Part shown: positions 42,023 to 51,162 of the stretch, in pieces
Numbering within the stretch: position 1 is the first letter of the stretch
Layout: every line of letters begins with the position of its first letter
DNA from: Micromonospora antibiotica
Lineage (GTDB): Bacteria > Actinomycetota > Actinomycetes > Mycobacteriales > Micromonosporaceae
Length of the DNA: 64,000 bases
Direction: 5' to 3'
Assembly (NCBI RefSeq): GCF_017599305.1
Contig: NZ_JAGFWR010000013.1
Coordinates: 1 to 64,000, forward strand
The notes under the pieces: model-generated
Databases searched by the model: none
What the model was told of the DNA's origin: nothing
Seen by the model: only the letters and a program-made list of their open reading frames with translations
Program-made: the position numbers and the translations under genes

Positions 42023-43036
42023 CTAGCTGACCAGTGGCTCGGGCTCACCCGAGTGCCGCGCGACCGGGGCCAACTGCGCCGGACCACCCGCGTACGGGAG
42101 CAGGCACGCGTTGCCACCGGGCAGGTCGCGGACTGCCCGGCCGGCGGGCTGCCGGGTGTTCTCCCGCCCCGGCAGGACCGGGGCTGTCGGCTGCCCCTGC
42201 ACGGTGACCTCGGTGATCTCGTAGAACCAGTGGATGGTGTCGCCCTTCGTCACGTAGCTGGCGGCGTACTCCTGCCGCCCTTTCTCGAACTGGGCCAGCA
42301 GCGAGTTCTTCACCTGCAACCACTCGTCGGTGTAGAACAGCAGCGGGATCTCGATGCGTTCGAGCAGCCGGGACCGGATGACGCTGCCGTCCTGGGGCGG
42401 ATGCGTCGACCGGGAACGGGTGAAGATGTCGGCGATGCCGATCAGCGAGTTCAGCCCGATGATGGCGCGTCCGTTCGCGGTCAGGTGGTTCGGCAGTTGT
42501 TGCAGAAAGCGCAGCAGGACGCTGTCGCCGTAGAACATCGCCTCCAGGCCGAGCGAATGGTGCTTCTCGTCGAGTTCCGCGATGAGATTGTCCGACGGGG
42601 TACGCCAGCCGGGCGGGTTGAACACGATGAGGTCGAACAGGGCCGGCTCCCCGTCCACGGCGGGCGGAAAGAGGTCGCTGTGCCAGAAGTCGATGGTCGG
42701 GACACCGAAATTGGCGAGTTCGTTCTGTCGGGCGGTGGCGACGGCCGAGGCGGAGATGTCGGTGGCGGTTACCGAGGTGGCGCCCAGGTGGCGCAGCAGC
42801 AGCGCGATCGCGCCACTTCCGGTGCCGATCTCCAGGATGCGGCCGGTGATGTCCCGTCCGCGCAGGCTGCGGACCAGGTAGTCGCCGAGGGCGATACCGG
42901 CGCGGCTGACGTGGAAGGTCCCCGGCCGGTCGAACAGGCGGAAGTGGTGCCCGCACCCGAACTCGGCCTCGTAGGTGTCACCGTCGGTGCCGCCCACCGG
43001 GGGGACGTCGGTGCCGGTGGGCGGTGCCTCAGCCAT
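42023..43036 (-). CDS. SAM-dependent methyltransferase (PrmC/HemK-like fold)
   Basis: A 337-residue protein from ATG 43036 (GTG 43045 is an alternative). It has the SAM-binding motif ILEIGTGSGAIALLLRHLG, the acidic loop VTATDISASAVATARQNEL and the NPPG motif FDLIVFNPPGWRTP, which in PrmC-type enzymes positions a planar amide or amine for N-methylation. The N-terminal FGCGHHFRLFDRPGTFHVSR is unlike PrmC. It is probably a tailoring enzyme at the left edge of the biosynthetic cluster. Confidence 0.85.
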   Translation of the reverse strand: MAEAPPTGTDVPPVGGTDGDTYEAEFGCGHHFRLFDRPGTFHVSRAGIALGDYLVRSLRGRDITGRILEIGTGSGAIALLLRHLGATSVTATDISASAVATARQNELANFGVPTIDFWHSDLFPPAVDGEPALFDLIVFNPPGWRTPSDNLIAELDEKHHSLGLEAMFYGDSVLLRFLQQLPNHLTANGRAIIGLNSLIGIADIFTRSRSTHPPQDGSVIRSRLLERIEIPLLFYTDEWLQVKNSLLAQFEKGRQEYAASYVTKGDTIHWFYEITEVTVQGQPTAPVLPGRENTRQPAGRAVRDLPGGNACLLPYAGGPAQLAPVARHSGEPEPLVS

Positions 43037-43332
43037 CGGACCCACCGGGGCGTGCGCCGCCCTGCGGGACTCCGTCGGTGGACGCGGTCACGCCGAGGGA
43101 TCCTCGGACGGTCATCCGTCCCGTGGGGCCAGCACTGACGATGAACAGACACCCGGCATTGGTCATGGCCATTTCCCCGATGTGTGTGGCGATCCTGGTG
43201 CGACTGCCGGGCCGAGGTGCGCGGTCTGTGGTTCAGCGGATCGCGCCCGTGGACCGATGGTGACTCGACCGGTGGGCAATGGGATTTGCGACGAGCCGTA
43301 CCCCCCGGTCACGGCAACGAACGGTGTCACAT

Positions 43333-43364
43333 AGACATTCATGATCACAAGCAGATGAATGTCT
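43333..43364. promoter_or_regulatory. 10-bp-arm dyad in the gap upstream of the methyltransferase gene
   Basis: AGACATTCAT, 12 bases, ATGAATGTCT: perfect arms in the only AT-rich part of the 500-bp gap 43046-43544. The gap lies upstream of the methyltransferase gene and downstream of the reductase gene, so the dyad may be an operator or a terminator. Nothing else in the gap is supported. Confidence 0.45.
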
Positions 43365-43544
43365 GCAATTATTGCCCCCAATGACGTGATGTCGGGCGGG
43401 CAGGTGTGGGGTCGCCGTCCGTACGGACGGCGACCGACGGATTTCCCGACCGGGTCCACCGTGGCCGGGGAACCGGCACCCGCCCCCCGGGGCGACGGCA
43501 CACCGTCCGGACCGGGCCCGCCGCGAGTGGCGGTACCCGTTCGG

Positions 43545-44597
43545 TCAGAGCGCATTCTCGGCATCGATGAACCTCACGAGTTCCGCGAGCGGAACGGCGC
43601 GCTCCGGCGCGGCGGTACGGACGAACCGCTTTTCCCTGCGCAGGTACTCGGAGAAGAAGTCGATCCGCTTGGCGAAGAAGCGCTCCAGGGTGGAGGGGTC
43701 GTCGAAGCTCTCGTTGATGACGAACAGGCGGTCCTCCAGCCCGAGCAGTTTCAGCATGTAGTCGAGGATGTCGCCGGTCGCGGCCTCGGAACGCCCGCTG
43801 ACGTGGTAGATGTCCTGCCGCGGCGACGCCATCTCGGCCGCCACGATCGCCCGCAGGTCCGCCACGACGTGATCCACCGGAATGAAGGACAGCCGGGTGC
43901 TGCGGTCGGCGGTGAAGCGGACCGACTCGTCGGAGTCGCCGAGCATCTCCCGGAACTTGCGCAGTTCACTGAGGAAGCCGTAGAGGCCCGTGTAGCTGCC
44001 GCTGGGCCGGTAGTCGTGCGAGGTGCCGGTGATGATCGAGGGACGCAGGATCAGCCGCCGTGGCCCGTCGAAGCCGGCCACCAGGTGCTCGGCCGCGCAC
44101 TTGCTCTCCTCGTAGACGTTGCTGAACCGGGGCGGCCGGTGCAGCGCCTCGGGCACCTCGCCGTGCAGCGTGCCGCAGGTGAACGCCGTCGACACGTAGA
44201 CGAACAGGTCGGCACCGAGCTCCGTCGCCAGCTCCAACGCGTGCCGGGTGCCCTCGACGTTGGTGCGGAACACCTGTTCGCGCTGTCCCCGCCGCCACTG
44301 CAACGACGCCGCGAGGTGCCAGAAGACCAGCGGCCCGGCACCGCGCCGGACGGCGTCGGGGGCGACCCCGCAGCGCGGTTCGGTCAGTTCCGACTCCACC
44401 ACGGTCATCCGGCGGCGGGCCGGTGGCAGGTCACCCCCCGCCTCGTCCAACGCCGCGTGGACCCGGTCGCTCGCCGGTTGCCGCGAGTTCCCCCGGGCCA
44501 GCGCGGACACGTTAAGGGCGGTGTCGTCCAGGAGAAGGTCGGTCAGCAGGTGGCTGCCGACGAACCCGGTCGCACCGGTCAGCACATGGTCGGTCAT
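43545..44597 (-). CDS. Extended SDR / thioester-reductase-like NAD(P) protein
   Basis: A 350-residue Rossmann protein: HVLTGATGFVGSHLLTDLLL (cofactor site), LVFWHLAASLQWRRGQREQV, VYVSTAFTCGTLHGEVPE and the catalytic Tyr/Lys pair in VYEESKCAAEHL. The C-terminal half has the male-sterility/thioester-reductase arrangement (RPSIITGTSHDYRPSG, STRLSFIPVDHVVADL). Such domains reduce carrier- or CoA-bound acyl groups to aldehydes or alcohols. It is separated by one base from the PaaK-like ligase gene upstream and probably reduces that enzyme's product. Confidence 0.88.
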   Translation of the reverse strand: MTDHVLTGATGFVGSHLLTDLLLDDTALNVSALARGNSRQPASDRVHAALDEAGGDLPPARRRMTVVESELTEPRCGVAPDAVRRGAGPLVFWHLAASLQWRRGQREQVFRTNVEGTRHALELATELGADLFVYVSTAFTCGTLHGEVPEALHRPPRFSNVYEESKCAAEHLVAGFDGPRRLILRPSIITGTSHDYRPSGSYTGLYGFLSELRKFREMLGDSDESVRFTADRSTRLSFIPVDHVVADLRAIVAAEMASPRQDIYHVSGRSEAATGDILDYMLKLLGLEDRLFVINESFDDPSTLERFFAKRIDFFSEYLRREKRFVRTAAPERAVPLAELVRFIDAENAL

Positions 44598-44598
44598 C

Positions 44599-45981
44599 TC
44601 AGATCGCCCGCTCGACGGCCCGCGCCAGATCGGCTGCGGAGCGGGACTCGATGTCGTCGGACTGCGGCACCCGACGGTCCTTGATCCGGGCGGTCTTCCA
44701 GCTCACCCAGCCACCGGTGGCGCTCTTCAGATCCAGCAACGGATGGATGGTGACCTCGGTGGGGACGCCGAACGCGGCGGTGACCCGGTCCGCGACGAGC
44801 GTCTTGAGGTGGTCGTGGTCGGCGCCCTCCTTGGCCTTGATCCGGACCTGCACCCGGTCCTGGCCGTCGACCGAGTCGACCTCCAGCTCGTACCCGTACT
44901 TGAGCTCCGGATCGGCCAGGATGGTGTCGTCGATCTCGGCGGCGCTACGCCTGCGGCCACCGAGTTCGGTCATGTCCTTGACCCGGCCGAGCACCTTGAC
45001 GATCCGCCGGCCGGAGTCGTCCGGCACGATCGAGACCAGGTCGCCGGTCCGGTAGCGGATGAGGGGCTTGAGGCCGGGCACCAGGGTGGTGAGGCAGAGT
45101 TCGCCGTAGCCCTCCAGCCCCAGCGTCTGCTCGGTCTCCAGGTCCAGCACCTCCAGCAGGTAGGTGGGCTCGATCGCCACCACCGTGCCGTCCGGGCGGG
45201 TCACCGCCGGACACCCCGCCTCCTGGGAGCCGTACATGAAGTTGTAGGTCTCGGCGTTCCACGTCTGGGCGAGCAACCGGCCCATGCCGTCCGAGCACAT
45301 CTCGCCGGTGGTGAGCAGCACCTTGACCGCCAGGTCGTCCGGCACCTCCACACCGTAGGAGGAACTCATCTCGGCCAGCGCCATCAGCAGCCCCGGCGAG
45401 CAGAGGATCATGTTGACCCGCAGCTCGACGAGCACCTCGAAGAACCGGGGGAACCCGAGGGTCGGGGTGATCGGAAACAGGTCCAGCTTGGCGATGCCGA
45501 TCTGCTTCGCGGCGAAGGACAGGCTCAGGCAGGCCGCGTGGACGTCGTTGGGGGCCACCACGGCCAGGATGGGGCGCTCGCCGCCGTCCGGGAAGTGCTT
45601 GCGCACGATGCGGTCGAGCGCGTGCGCCAGCGGCAGCACGTTGAGGTCGAAGTCGATCGCCGCCCGGGGGCACGGGGTGGGTCGGCCGGTCGTCCCCGTG
45701 GTCTCGAAGTAGAACTGCGCGTCGCCGACCGGCCCGCTGAGCATGTCGTGCATGGCTTCGCGCAGGTCGTCCTTGGTCGTGTAGGGCAGGTGCGCCAGGT
45801 CCGCGAGCTCCTCGATGTCGAGGTTCGCGCCCGCCAGGTGCCGTCGGTAGAAGGGCGATCTGTCGTGAACGTGGCCGAGCACCGTCCGCAGCGCCGTCGT
45901 CTGCCAGTCGGTGAGCTCCGCCGCGCTCACGCGTCCCTCGTTCCATCGTTCCATGAAGTCAACCCACGGGGCGGTATCCAC
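44599..45981 (-). CDS. PaaK-like AMP-forming acyl-CoA/aryl ligase
   Basis: A 460-residue adenylate-forming enzyme of the phenylacetate-CoA ligase group. GTG at 45981 gives DTAPWVDFMERWNEG; GAGAGAG lies upstream. LPYTTKDDLREAMHDML, FYFETTGTTGRPTPCPRAA (AMP-binding loop), YGSQEAGCPAVTRPDG, LIRYRTGDLVSI and KVLGRVKDMTELGGRRRSAA (hinge region) are all visible. It activates an aryl or alkyl carboxylic acid. The paired reductase gene follows on the same strand. Substrate cannot be predicted by eye. Confidence 0.88.
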   Translation of the reverse strand: MDTAPWVDFMERWNEGRVSAAELTDWQTTALRTVLGHVHDRSPFYRRHLAGANLDIEELADLAHLPYTTKDDLREAMHDMLSGPVGDAQFYFETTGTTGRPTPCPRAAIDFDLNVLPLAHALDRIVRKHFPDGGERPILAVVAPNDVHAACLSLSFAAKQIGIAKLDLFPITPTLGFPRFFEVLVELRVNMILCSPGLLMALAEMSSSYGVEVPDDLAVKVLLTTGEMCSDGMGRLLAQTWNAETYNFMYGSQEAGCPAVTRPDGTVVAIEPTYLLEVLDLETEQTLGLEGYGELCLTTLVPGLKPLIRYRTGDLVSIVPDDSGRRIVKVLGRVKDMTELGGRRRSAAEIDDTILADPELKYGYELEVDSVDGQDRVQVRIKAKEGADHDHLKTLVADRVTAAFGVPTEVTIHPLLDLKSATGGWVSWKTARIKDRRVPQSDDIESRSAADLARAVERAI

Positions 45982-46361
45982 GTGTCGGGACTCTCTCTGT
46001 GAAGGGTTTCGGATGGGGACGGGCGGTACGGAGCTGGCTGCACCCGGGTTCGGCTGGTCGCCCGCCGGGTCCGGCGTCCCGTCGGTGTCGAGGCGTCGCA
46101 GGAGCCTGGTCGTTTCCACAATTCGGTGCTGCGTCGCGCCTCGGCACGGCCGGGTCGATCCGCCCGGGACGGACCGGCTGCGACAGGTCGCGTCCCAGGT
46201 AATGGCACAGAAGGTTTCACGCTCCATCCAAGATCACAAGTATCTGGAATCCGACATGGACGGTGCTGGGGCGCCCGCCGCGCCGGGTGGCCGGCCCACC
46301 GCCGCCGAATGGTCGTGTAACTTTCTGTCCGAACATTGACGTCCATGGTTGTGGAGGTCCG
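45982..46361. promoter_or_regulatory. Divergent promoter region of the PaaK-like and AMP-ligase/carrier genes
   Basis: A 380-bp gap between divergent genes. It is GC-rich except for two AT-richer stretches (46225-46250, AGATCACAAGTATCTGGAAT; and 46313-46350, TCGTGTAACTTTCTGTCCGAACATTGACG...). GGAGG at 46353-46357 is the ribosome-binding site of the plus-strand gene. No gene is supported and no clear -35/-10 pair stands out. Confidence 0.4.
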
Positions 46362-48146
46362 ATGCAGACAAACGGGGCACTGCTGTTTCGTGAGCACGTG
46401 GTGGCGACTCCGGATCGGATCGCCTTCATCGCCGAGTCCGACGGCACCGAGACCCGGGTGACCTACGCCGAGTTCGACGAGGCCGTGCACCGGGTCGCGG
46501 CCGGGCTGTCCGCGCTCGGACTCGCCCCGGCCGACCGGGTGCTGATCTCGACCCGGCCGGGACCGGGGCTGCTCCAGGCGGTCTACGGCACCATCCGGGC
46601 CGGCCTGACCGCCGTGTTGTGCGACCCGGCGCTGCCGAGGCCGACGGCTGAGGCGTACCTCGCGGACGTGGGGTGCGTGGCGGCGATCGTCGAGGGCGTC
46701 GGATCGGGGGTGGACGACGCGGTCGCCGACTCCGCCGTGCCGCACCGGTTCACGGTCAGCGGGCGTTGGGGGCGACCGTTCGCGGAACTCCTGCGTGCCG
46801 AACCGGTGGCGCTGCCGGAGCAGGTGCCGCCCCGGCATCCGGCGGTCGCCTTCTCGACGTCGGGCAGCACCGGACGACCAAAGATGATCATCAAGACCCA
46901 CGAGCACTTCCACCTGCTGTCCCGCTACCGCAGCGGCGCCTACACCGCCTCGTCGCCGGGGGAGCCCGGCACGCCGACGCGCTACCTGGTGGCCACGTCG
47001 CTCTACCACACGGGAGGCATGAACGCGGGCGTCATGCTCGGTCTGCTGCGGGGCTGGACGGGGGTGCTCGCCGGTGCCTTCCACCCGGCGCACGTGCTGC
47101 GTCAGCTGGCCCGCCACCGCTGCTCGACCGTGTTGTTCACCCCCTCGCAGGCGGCCGTGCTGCTGCGGGAGGTGGCCCTGCTACGCGACCTCGACCTGCG
47201 CCACCTGCGCTCGGTCCGGGTGGCCAGCGGCCCGTCCACCCCCGAGCTGCTCCAGCGCCTGCGGTCGGCCTTCGGCGGCACCGAGATCCTCAACGTCTAC
47301 GCGCTCACCGAGTGCGCGCCGTGCCTCGGGCAACCGCCGGGGGAGCAGCAGCCGTTGGAGAGCTGCGGGCGGCCCTGGGTCGGGGTCACCGCCCGGGTCC
47401 TGGACGACGCCGGCCGCGACAGCGCCGAGGGGGAGCTGTGGCTGCGCAGCGACCTCATCTCCGAGGGCACCATCCTCGACCCGGTGACGACGCGCGAGCG
47501 TTACCTCGACGGCTGGCTGCGGACCAAGGACATCTTCCGGGTGGTCGACGGCTGGTACTTCTTCGTCGGCCGCATCGACGACATGTTCGTCTGCGGCGGC
47601 GAGAACGTCTTCCCGTTGCAGGTCGAGCAGATCCTCGTCGCCCATCCGGACGTCCTCGACGCGTGCGTCGTCGGCCTGCCCGACCCGGCCCTGGGCGCGG
47701 TCGCCGGCGCGCACGTCGTCCTGCGGCCGGGGGCGACGGCGAGCGCGGTCGACCTCGTGGACCACGTGCGCCGGCACGCCCCGGTGCACTGCGTGCCGCA
47801 CCGGATCGAGCTCGTGCCCGCGATCGCGACGCTCGGGCCGGGCAAGGCCGACCGGCGTACCGTCCGGTCCGCGCTGGAGGGCGGCGGCACGGTCACCCGC
47901 CAACGGGCGGACGGCGACGACGTCCGCGCCCGGATCGTCGAGACCTGGAAGTCGGTCCTGGACCTCGACACCGTCGACCCCGACGTGCCGTTCCTGGAGT
48001 CGGGCGGCACCTCCCAGCTGGCGGTGGAGATCGTGACCCGGATGAACGCCCTCGGTGTCCCGGTCGACCTGGGGGAGTTCTTCGTCGACGGCAGCCTGCG
48101 GCAGCTGCTCGACAGCGCGGACGCCGATCCGGTGCCGGGCGGGTGA
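46362..48146 (+). CDS. AMP-dependent acyl ligase with C-terminal acyl carrier domain
   Basis: A 594-residue fusion. Residues about 1-510 are an adenylating domain (VAFSTSGSTGRPKMIIKTHE, LNVYALTECAPCLGQPPG, GWLRTKDIFRVVDGWYFFVGRIDDMFVCGG, LGPGKADR with the active Lys). Residues about 520-590 are a carrier domain with the phosphopantetheine serine in LESGGTSQLAVEIVTRM. It therefore loads a carboxylic acid onto its own carrier arm, the only carrier domain seen in the cluster. GGAGG precedes the ATG. The N-terminal AMP-ligase part resembles fatty-acyl or aryl-acid ligases. Confidence 0.9.
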   Translation: MQTNGALLFREHVVATPDRIAFIAESDGTETRVTYAEFDEAVHRVAAGLSALGLAPADRVLISTRPGPGLLQAVYGTIRAGLTAVLCDPALPRPTAEAYLADVGCVAAIVEGVGSGVDDAVADSAVPHRFTVSGRWGRPFAELLRAEPVALPEQVPPRHPAVAFSTSGSTGRPKMIIKTHEHFHLLSRYRSGAYTASSPGEPGTPTRYLVATSLYHTGGMNAGVMLGLLRGWTGVLAGAFHPAHVLRQLARHRCSTVLFTPSQAAVLLREVALLRDLDLRHLRSVRVASGPSTPELLQRLRSAFGGTEILNVYALTECAPCLGQPPGEQQPLESCGRPWVGVTARVLDDAGRDSAEGELWLRSDLISEGTILDPVTTRERYLDGWLRTKDIFRVVDGWYFFVGRIDDMFVCGGENVFPLQVEQILVAHPDVLDACVVGLPDPALGAVAGAHVVLRPGATASAVDLVDHVRRHAPVHCVPHRIELVPAIATLGPGKADRRTVRSALEGGGTVTRQRADGDDVRARIVETWKSVLDLDTVDPDVPFLESGGTSQLAVEIVTRMNALGVPVDLGEFFVDGSLRQLLDSADADPVPGG

Positions 48147-48171
48147 CCGCGCCAGGCATCGATGGCGGAGA

Positions 48172-48200
48172 TTGTCATCCCGGGGTCACGCATCGATAAT
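48172..48200 (+). promoter_or_regulatory. Promoter of the M20 hydrolase gene (leaderless)
   Basis: TTGTCA (48172-48177), exactly 17 bases, GATAAT (48195-48200), then six bases to ATG at 48207. This is a near-consensus primary sigma promoter whose start site falls on the ATG. It lies in the 60-bp gap after the ligase-carrier gene. Confidence 0.7.
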
Positions 48201-48206
48201 CCTGCA

Positions 48207-49388
48207 ATGGATCTCGACGGCCGGGTGCTGGCGGAGGCGGTCGCCGAGCTCGTCCGCATCCCCAGCGTCAACCCGCTGCACACCGGGCCGAGAGCCGAGG
48301 AGCATGGTCCGGTCGGTGAGGGGGCGATCGCCCGGCACCTCGCGGACCGCTTCGACCGCTGCGGTGCCGCCGAGGTCGTGCTGGACGAGGTCCGGCCGGA
48401 CCGACCCAACGTCTACGGCCGCTTTCCGGGCCGGTCCGACCGGCTCGTGGTGCTGGACGTGCACACCGACACCGTCGCCGTCGAGCACATGACCGACCCG
48501 CCCTTCGACGGACGCATCGAGCACGACGCCGTCTGGGGCCGGGGCGCCCTGGACACCAAGGCGACCATGGGGGTGGTCCTCGCGCTGCTCGCCGCGATGC
48601 ACCGCGACGGCCGCCGCCCCGACCCCACCCTGCTGCTGGTCGGCTCGATCGGCGAGGAGGCCGGCGGCCTGCTCGGGGCGACCCGGTTCGCCCCCTGGGC
48701 GAGACAGCAGGGCCTGCGGATCGACCAGCTCCTGGTGGCCGAGCCGACCGGGTTCCGGCCCGTGCACGGGCTGAAGGGACTCGTCCTGATCGAGGTGACG
48801 ACGCACGGGGTGGCGGCGCACTCGGCGCGACCCGACCTCGGGGTGAACGCCATCGACGCGATGGTGCCGGTGCTCGCCGCCTTCGCCGCCGCCCACGAGC
48901 GGCTGAGCGCGACCCCGGGGCGCACCGAGCTGGGCGGCGGCACGCTGTCGGTCACCCAGATCACGGGCGGCTCCGGCAGCAACGTGATCCCCGACCGCTG
49001 CTCGATCACCGTGGGCCGGCGCATCGTCCCCGGTGAGGACCCGGTCGACGTGCTGGCCGAGCTGACCGCCATCGCCCGGGCCGCCTGCCCCGTGCCCTGC
49101 GACGTGGTGTCGCTGCTGCCGCGTACGCCCGACGGCAGGCCCGCCTCGCCCGCGTTCTACCAGCGGCCCGACAGCGGACTCGTGCAGTTCCTGGCGCGGA
49201 CCTGCGGCACCCGACCCACGGTCGCACCCTTCGGTGCCAACGCGTTGCGGTACTCCGGTCTGGCCGAGGAATTGGTAGTCTTCGGCCCTGGATCCATCGA
49301 GGACGCTCATCAGGCCACCGAGCGGATCGACATCCCGGACCTGCGACGGCTCGCCGACGTCCTGACGTCGTGGCTCTCGCCCGGCTGA
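48207..49388 (+). CDS. M20-family metallopeptidase/deacylase (ArgE/DapE-like)
   Basis: A 393-residue dizinc hydrolase. ATG 48207 is preferred over the in-frame ATG at 48162 because a promoter places the transcript start on it. Metal and catalytic motifs are LDVHTDTVAVEHM, WGRGALDTKATMG, LVGSIGEEAGGLLG (catalytic Glu pair) and the C-terminal GSIEDAHQATERID. The dimerisation lid (HGLKGLVLIEVTTHGVAAHS) is present. In a biosynthetic cluster such enzymes remove an acyl or aminoacyl group or close an amide; the substrate here is unknown. Confidence 0.9.
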   Translation: MDLDGRVLAEAVAELVRIPSVNPLHTGPRAEEHGPVGEGAIARHLADRFDRCGAAEVVLDEVRPDRPNVYGRFPGRSDRLVVLDVHTDTVAVEHMTDPPFDGRIEHDAVWGRGALDTKATMGVVLALLAAMHRDGRRPDPTLLLVGSIGEEAGGLLGATRFAPWARQQGLRIDQLLVAEPTGFRPVHGLKGLVLIEVTTHGVAAHSARPDLGVNAIDAMVPVLAAFAAAHERLSATPGRTELGGGTLSVTQITGGSGSNVIPDRCSITVGRRIVPGEDPVDVLAELTAIARAACPVPCDVVSLLPRTPDGRPASPAFYQRPDSGLVQFLARTCGTRPTVAPFGANALRYSGLAEELVVFGPGSIEDAHQATERIDIPDLRRLADVLTSWLSPG

Positions 49389-49537
49389 CCGGGCCGGCGG
49401 GATCGGCGGGCCTGCCCGGCGTCGCGACCCGCGCTGCCGCACCCCGGGCGCGTCGGCGGTCGTCCGGCCACGCGGCAGAGCCGACGCGGTACGCCATCCC
49501 CGCCCCTGCCAGGCGGGTGGCCAGGGAGGGAGGACAG

Positions 49538-50302
49538 ATGGCGACAGCCACGGCTGCGGAGACCATCGACCGGGTGTGTGAGCCGGTGCAGCAGTTGAGT
49601 CGCAGCTGGATCATGGCGAAGTCCACCAACGCGTACGGGGTGGAGCTGGGATTCGCGACCGGGGTTCAGTTCTGGATCGTCGGTCGGGCCGGCGTGCTCG
49701 GCAGTTGCCCGGTCGAGGTGGCGGCGGCGGCGATCGCGTTCGAGCCGGTCGAGGAGGTACGCCGGGCGTGGCTCGCGGTGCCGGCGGGCCTGACCCACCA
49801 CGACGTGGCGCTGCACTACCGGGACCGGATCACCGGCTGGGGCGAGCGGGTCTTCGCGGACGTCGACCCCGACACGCTCGGCGTCATCGACACCCTGGGC
49901 CGCCGCGTCGTCGAGGCGGCACCTGCGGCGGTGGGTGCCCTCTTCACCGGCTGGCGGGGACTCCCGCCCCCGGTGGCGTTGCCCGGCCGGGCCGCGTTGA
50001 CGATCCACCTGATCCGCGAACTGCGCGGCGCCGCCCACATCGCCGCGATCCTGGCCTGTGGCCTCACGCCGCTCGACGCGATCCTCGCCGCCCCCCATCC
50101 GCCGCCCCGCACCGGGCCCGCCTACGCCGAGCGGATGGGCTACCGGGGGCCGTTCCGGGACCCGGCCGAGGTACGCGAGCAGCGGCTGGAAGCCGAACGG
50201 TTGACCGCGGCGATCATGGTCCCGTACTTCTCCACGCTCGACGCGGCGGAACTCGCCCGGTTCGGTGAACTCGTCGAGACCGTCGGCCACCTGGCCGTCT
50301 AG
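49538..50302 (+). CDS. SCO6745-family protein
   Basis: A 254-residue, mostly helical protein with GGGAGGGAGGA before the ATG. The stretch FWIVGRAGVLGSCPVEVAAA, then IRELRGAAHIAAILACGLTP and AERMGYRGPF matches the pattern of actinobacterial SCO6745-family proteins (recognised from memory). No catalytic motif is known to me and there is no signal peptide. It sits between the M20 hydrolase and the cytidylyltransferase on the same strand. Function unknown. Confidence 0.65.
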   Translation: MATATAAETIDRVCEPVQQLSRSWIMAKSTNAYGVELGFATGVQFWIVGRAGVLGSCPVEVAAAAIAFEPVEEVRRAWLAVPAGLTHHDVALHYRDRITGWGERVFADVDPDTLGVIDTLGRRVVEAAPAAVGALFTGWRGLPPPVALPGRAALTIHLIRELRGAAHIAAILACGLTPLDAILAAPHPPPRTGPAYAERMGYRGPFRDPAEVREQRLEAERLTAAIMVPYFSTLDAAELARFGELVETVGHLAV

Positions 50303-50397
50303 GTGACCGGGTGGGGGTCGGCCGCGTCGCCGGCCCGCCGAGTCCCCGTGACCCGTCGGCCGGCGACGACCCATCCGGCTGGAGACAGGAGACCGTC

Positions 50398-51057
50398 ATG
50401 AAGTTCGTCATCCCCGCCAAGCGTTCGTCGACGAGGGTGCCCGACAAGAACTACCGTCCGTTCGCCGGGGGGAAGTCGTTGCTCGACATTCTCGTCGAGA
50501 AACTCGCCCGGCTGGCCGACGATCCGGGCGACGTCTGCCTGTCCTCCGAGGACGCGTCGACCCGGGAGTTGGCCGACCGGTACGGCGCCACCTATCTGCC
50601 CCGGCCCCGGCACCTCACGGAGAACTCGTACCCGTTCCAGTCCGTGGTCAACGAGGTCTGCAAGCAGGTGCCCGGCGACGACGACGTGATGTGGTGCCAC
50701 GCCACCGACCCGTTCTTCGACGAGCACGGGGAGGTGGTGCGTACCTGGCGGGCCCGCGACACCGCCGCTGCGGACTCGATCGTGGTGGTGTACCCGATGA
50801 AGGAGTACCTCCTCGACCCGAACTTCAACCCGATGGGGTTCGGGTTCGGCCCCTGGCACCGCCCCTCGCAGGAGCTGCCGACCTATTACCAGCTCGGGTT
50901 CTCCTGCTCGATCATGACCCGGCACGTGGCGACGACCATCGGGTTGGTCGGCGCCCGCCCGATCTGGCACCAGGCGACGAACCTGACGATCGACATCGAC
51001 ACCCAGGCCCAGTTCGATCTCGCCGCCCGGCTGTACGAGCTGAGCAACCCGGCCTGA
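50398..51057 (+). CDS. CMP-sugar-type cytidylyltransferase
   Basis: A 219-residue nucleotidyltransferase of the acylneuraminate/KDO cytidylyltransferase fold. The N-terminal CTP loop reads VIPAKRSSTRVPDKNYRPF (the usual form is PARGGSKRIPRKN), followed by VCLSSEDASTRELADRYGA, WCHATDPFFDEHG (the usual QPTSP loop is changed to HATDPF) and the final ID-DID metal segment TIDIDTQAQFD. It would transfer CMP to a sugar acid, phosphonate or similar group. No PEP mutase is present in the window. AGGAGA precedes the ATG. Confidence 0.85.
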   Translation: MKFVIPAKRSSTRVPDKNYRPFAGGKSLLDILVEKLARLADDPGDVCLSSEDASTRELADRYGATYLPRPRHLTENSYPFQSVVNEVCKQVPGDDDVMWCHATDPFFDEHGEVVRTWRARDTAAADSIVVVYPMKEYLLDPNFNPMGFGFGPWHRPSQELPTYYQLGFSCSIMTRHVATTIGLVGARPIWHQATNLTIDIDTQAQFDLAARLYELSNPA

Positions 51058-51162
51058 CCGTCCGGGCCCGCCGCCGGGGCGGCATCGGGTGGATGGTGGG
51101 TCCCCACCGTCCACCCGCCGGCCCCGGGCGGGTTCGTCGGGCGGCGCGGCCGGGAGGTCGGT

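Noticed and set aside
46225..46250. Shared GATCACA words at 43343, 46232 and 58258 as a common cluster operator
   Set aside because: Only seven to nine bases match, spacing and orientation to the genes differ, and no dyad is shared; likely coincidence without a statistical test.
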